NCBI RefSeq assembly: GCF_002288925.2
Contig: NW_022098043.1
Span: 9,993,489-10,057,488, forward strand
DNA length: 64,000 nucleotides
Reading direction: 5' to 3'
From: Delphinapterus leucas
Lineage: Eukaryota; Chordata; Mammalia; Artiodactyla; Monodontidae
A program made the position numbers and the translations under genes. This document shows, in pieces, positions 62,771 through 64,000 of this stretch. Positions within the stretch are counted from its first letter, which is position 1, and every line of letters begins with the position of its first letter. The notes beneath the pieces were generated by a model. That model was not told where the DNA came from and made no database searches. It saw only the letters and a program-made list of their open reading frames with translations.

Positions 62771-64000
62771 AGGCCGAGCTTGTGCTCCAAGGAAATGAGT
62801 GGCTATTGGAGCATCGTCAGCATAGACACCTGCTCTTAGCAACAACCGCCTGGAGGCGGGACGCTTCATCCCAAAGGTGGGAATTTGGAGGCATCAAATA
62901 TGTCTTAAAGGAAGTATTTTGGACCTAGACGACAGTACTCTCCTTCCCAATCTTATTATCCATCCAAGAATCTTAGAACTGGGTCGTCCAGACTCACTCC
63001 TTTGTTTTATGGACCTAAGGCTCAGAGGAGTGGGGGAGGGTGAGCGAGTGAGGCTGCAAGTTGATGGAGGAGTTGAAATCAGATCCAAGGCTGGCGTCCT
63101 TTCCACCAAACTGATGTTTTCTACGGTCGCTTGCAGGATGAGGCCAAGTGGCACAGAGAAGCTTTTTTAAAAATGCAAATGGTCACATGTTTAATGTGAA
63201 TTAAGAAAAAATATGTCTACTCAGTACAACAAGCCTATACATTATTCCTTTGTAAAATACAAATGAAAATAGAGGGAATCAGTTTAAATTTGATTTTAAG
63301 AAAACCATGACGTAAGAAATAACCTGGGTGGGATGTAGATAAAGTCATGAAGGAGGTGACTGAAGTTTAGCAGTCTCTGCACTGTGCCCCAGGGCATGGT
63401 TCAGAGCTGGTAACCAGAAAGCACCACTCCACCACCCCGGGACATGAGCATGGCGGGCAACAAAAGCTCCCCCTGAGACCCAGGCCCGGGCCAAGGAGTG
63501 GTCCAACAGCACTATGATGGATGCCCCGCAGCCTGCACATAGGGGAGGTCCAGCCTGCAGGACACGGTCCCATATTCAACTGGAAACGAGTCTCATCTAA
63601 GTTAATGTGAACAGTCAGGTAGATGGAAAGGCGGCTGAACAAAGGAATGTCACCTCCACCAACTTGGACACTGAGACCCGAGGGGGCTGTTGGAGGTTTT
63701 CCTAAGGAATATTGACCTCCAGTGAGCGATCGATCCCCCCCTCCAAAGGAGCACGCTGTCACTGAGTCAGTAGGCAGGGCTGAGACCGACCTGCAGGGGG
63801 TCAGGGCTGTAGCAGGGCTGGGGGAAGATGGCAGTGTCCACAGACGGCACGTGGGCAAGGGGCAGGGGCACTCTGTCTTGCCCAGAGCACTTCAGAGAAT
63901 AAATAAGCCGGGGACGAAATTGCCGCTGGTATTTGTCACAGCCATTTCAGCAAAGCACCGAATGTATAAGCGTCTCAAATTTCAACTGGCAAAATTAGGC
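62771..64000. other. Mostly unique stretch to the window edge
   Basis: A MIR3-like piece may lie at 62960-63090 ('cctaaggctcagaggagtgg'). 63170-63330 is AT-rich and may be an old L1 or other repeat. A 163-codon minus frame (63367-63858) has no domain. Confidence 0.35.

Overview
This window is nuclear DNA from a placental mammal, and almost certainly from a cetacean (whale or dolphin). The main evidence is seven tRNA-derived SINEs of the CHR type. Five are young and nearly alike (8719-8944, 28912-29129, 54828-55036, 57617-57837, 61298-61505), one is a longer, older CHR-2-like copy (61829-62145), and one is a diverged short CHR-1-like copy (51737-51860). CHR SINEs belong to the cetacean/hippo/ruminant group. 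The ruminant-specific Bov-A, Bov-tA and BovB repeats were not seen, which favours a cetacean. Two short L1 3' ends match the cetartiodactyl L1 tail. MIR, L2, L3/CR1 and MLT1 copies are the usual older mammalian background.

I find no protein-coding exon, RNA gene, promoter or CRISPR array that I can support. All open frames are at most about 200 codons, carry no domain I recognise, and many are visibly translated transposons or microsatellites (CHR bodies, CA/TG tracts). The window reads as a GC-moderate to GC-rich intergenic region or a large intron. No splice-bounded exon could be argued from one sequence alone.

Layout: 1-9 kb holds L2/MIR fragments, a CpG-rich 3 x 49 bp minisatellite, a degenerate 33 bp minisatellite and an L2 split by an MLT1 LTR. 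9-22 kb holds MIR pairs, a rare L3/CR1 reverse-transcriptase remnant, an L2, an L1 3' end carrying a TG/CG tract and a MIR split by an MLT1 LTR. 22-33 kb holds L2/MIR, an MLT1 LTR, an L1 piece and a young CHR. 33-36 kb holds two AT-rich, homeodomain/POU-motif-rich unique stretches around a 42 bp minisatellite. 37-48 kb holds MIRs, two L2 copies split by later insertions and a unique stretch with a palindromic octamer site. 48-64 kb holds three CHR insertions with clear target-site duplications, the CHR-2 copy, several microsatellites and further MIR/L2.

The most useful second-look items are possible conserved non-coding elements (GATA/E-box cluster near 5.3 kb; POU/homeodomain clusters near 15.7, 18.9, 33.5, 35.4, 46.9 and 53.9 kb), three unrelated minisatellites, one diverged repeat family present in three copies that I cannot name (19.8, 49.0, 50.4 kb), and the young CHR insertions as possible presence/absence markers. 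Repeat names come from remembered family consensus patterns, not from a search, and boundaries are approximate unless a target-site duplication fixes them.
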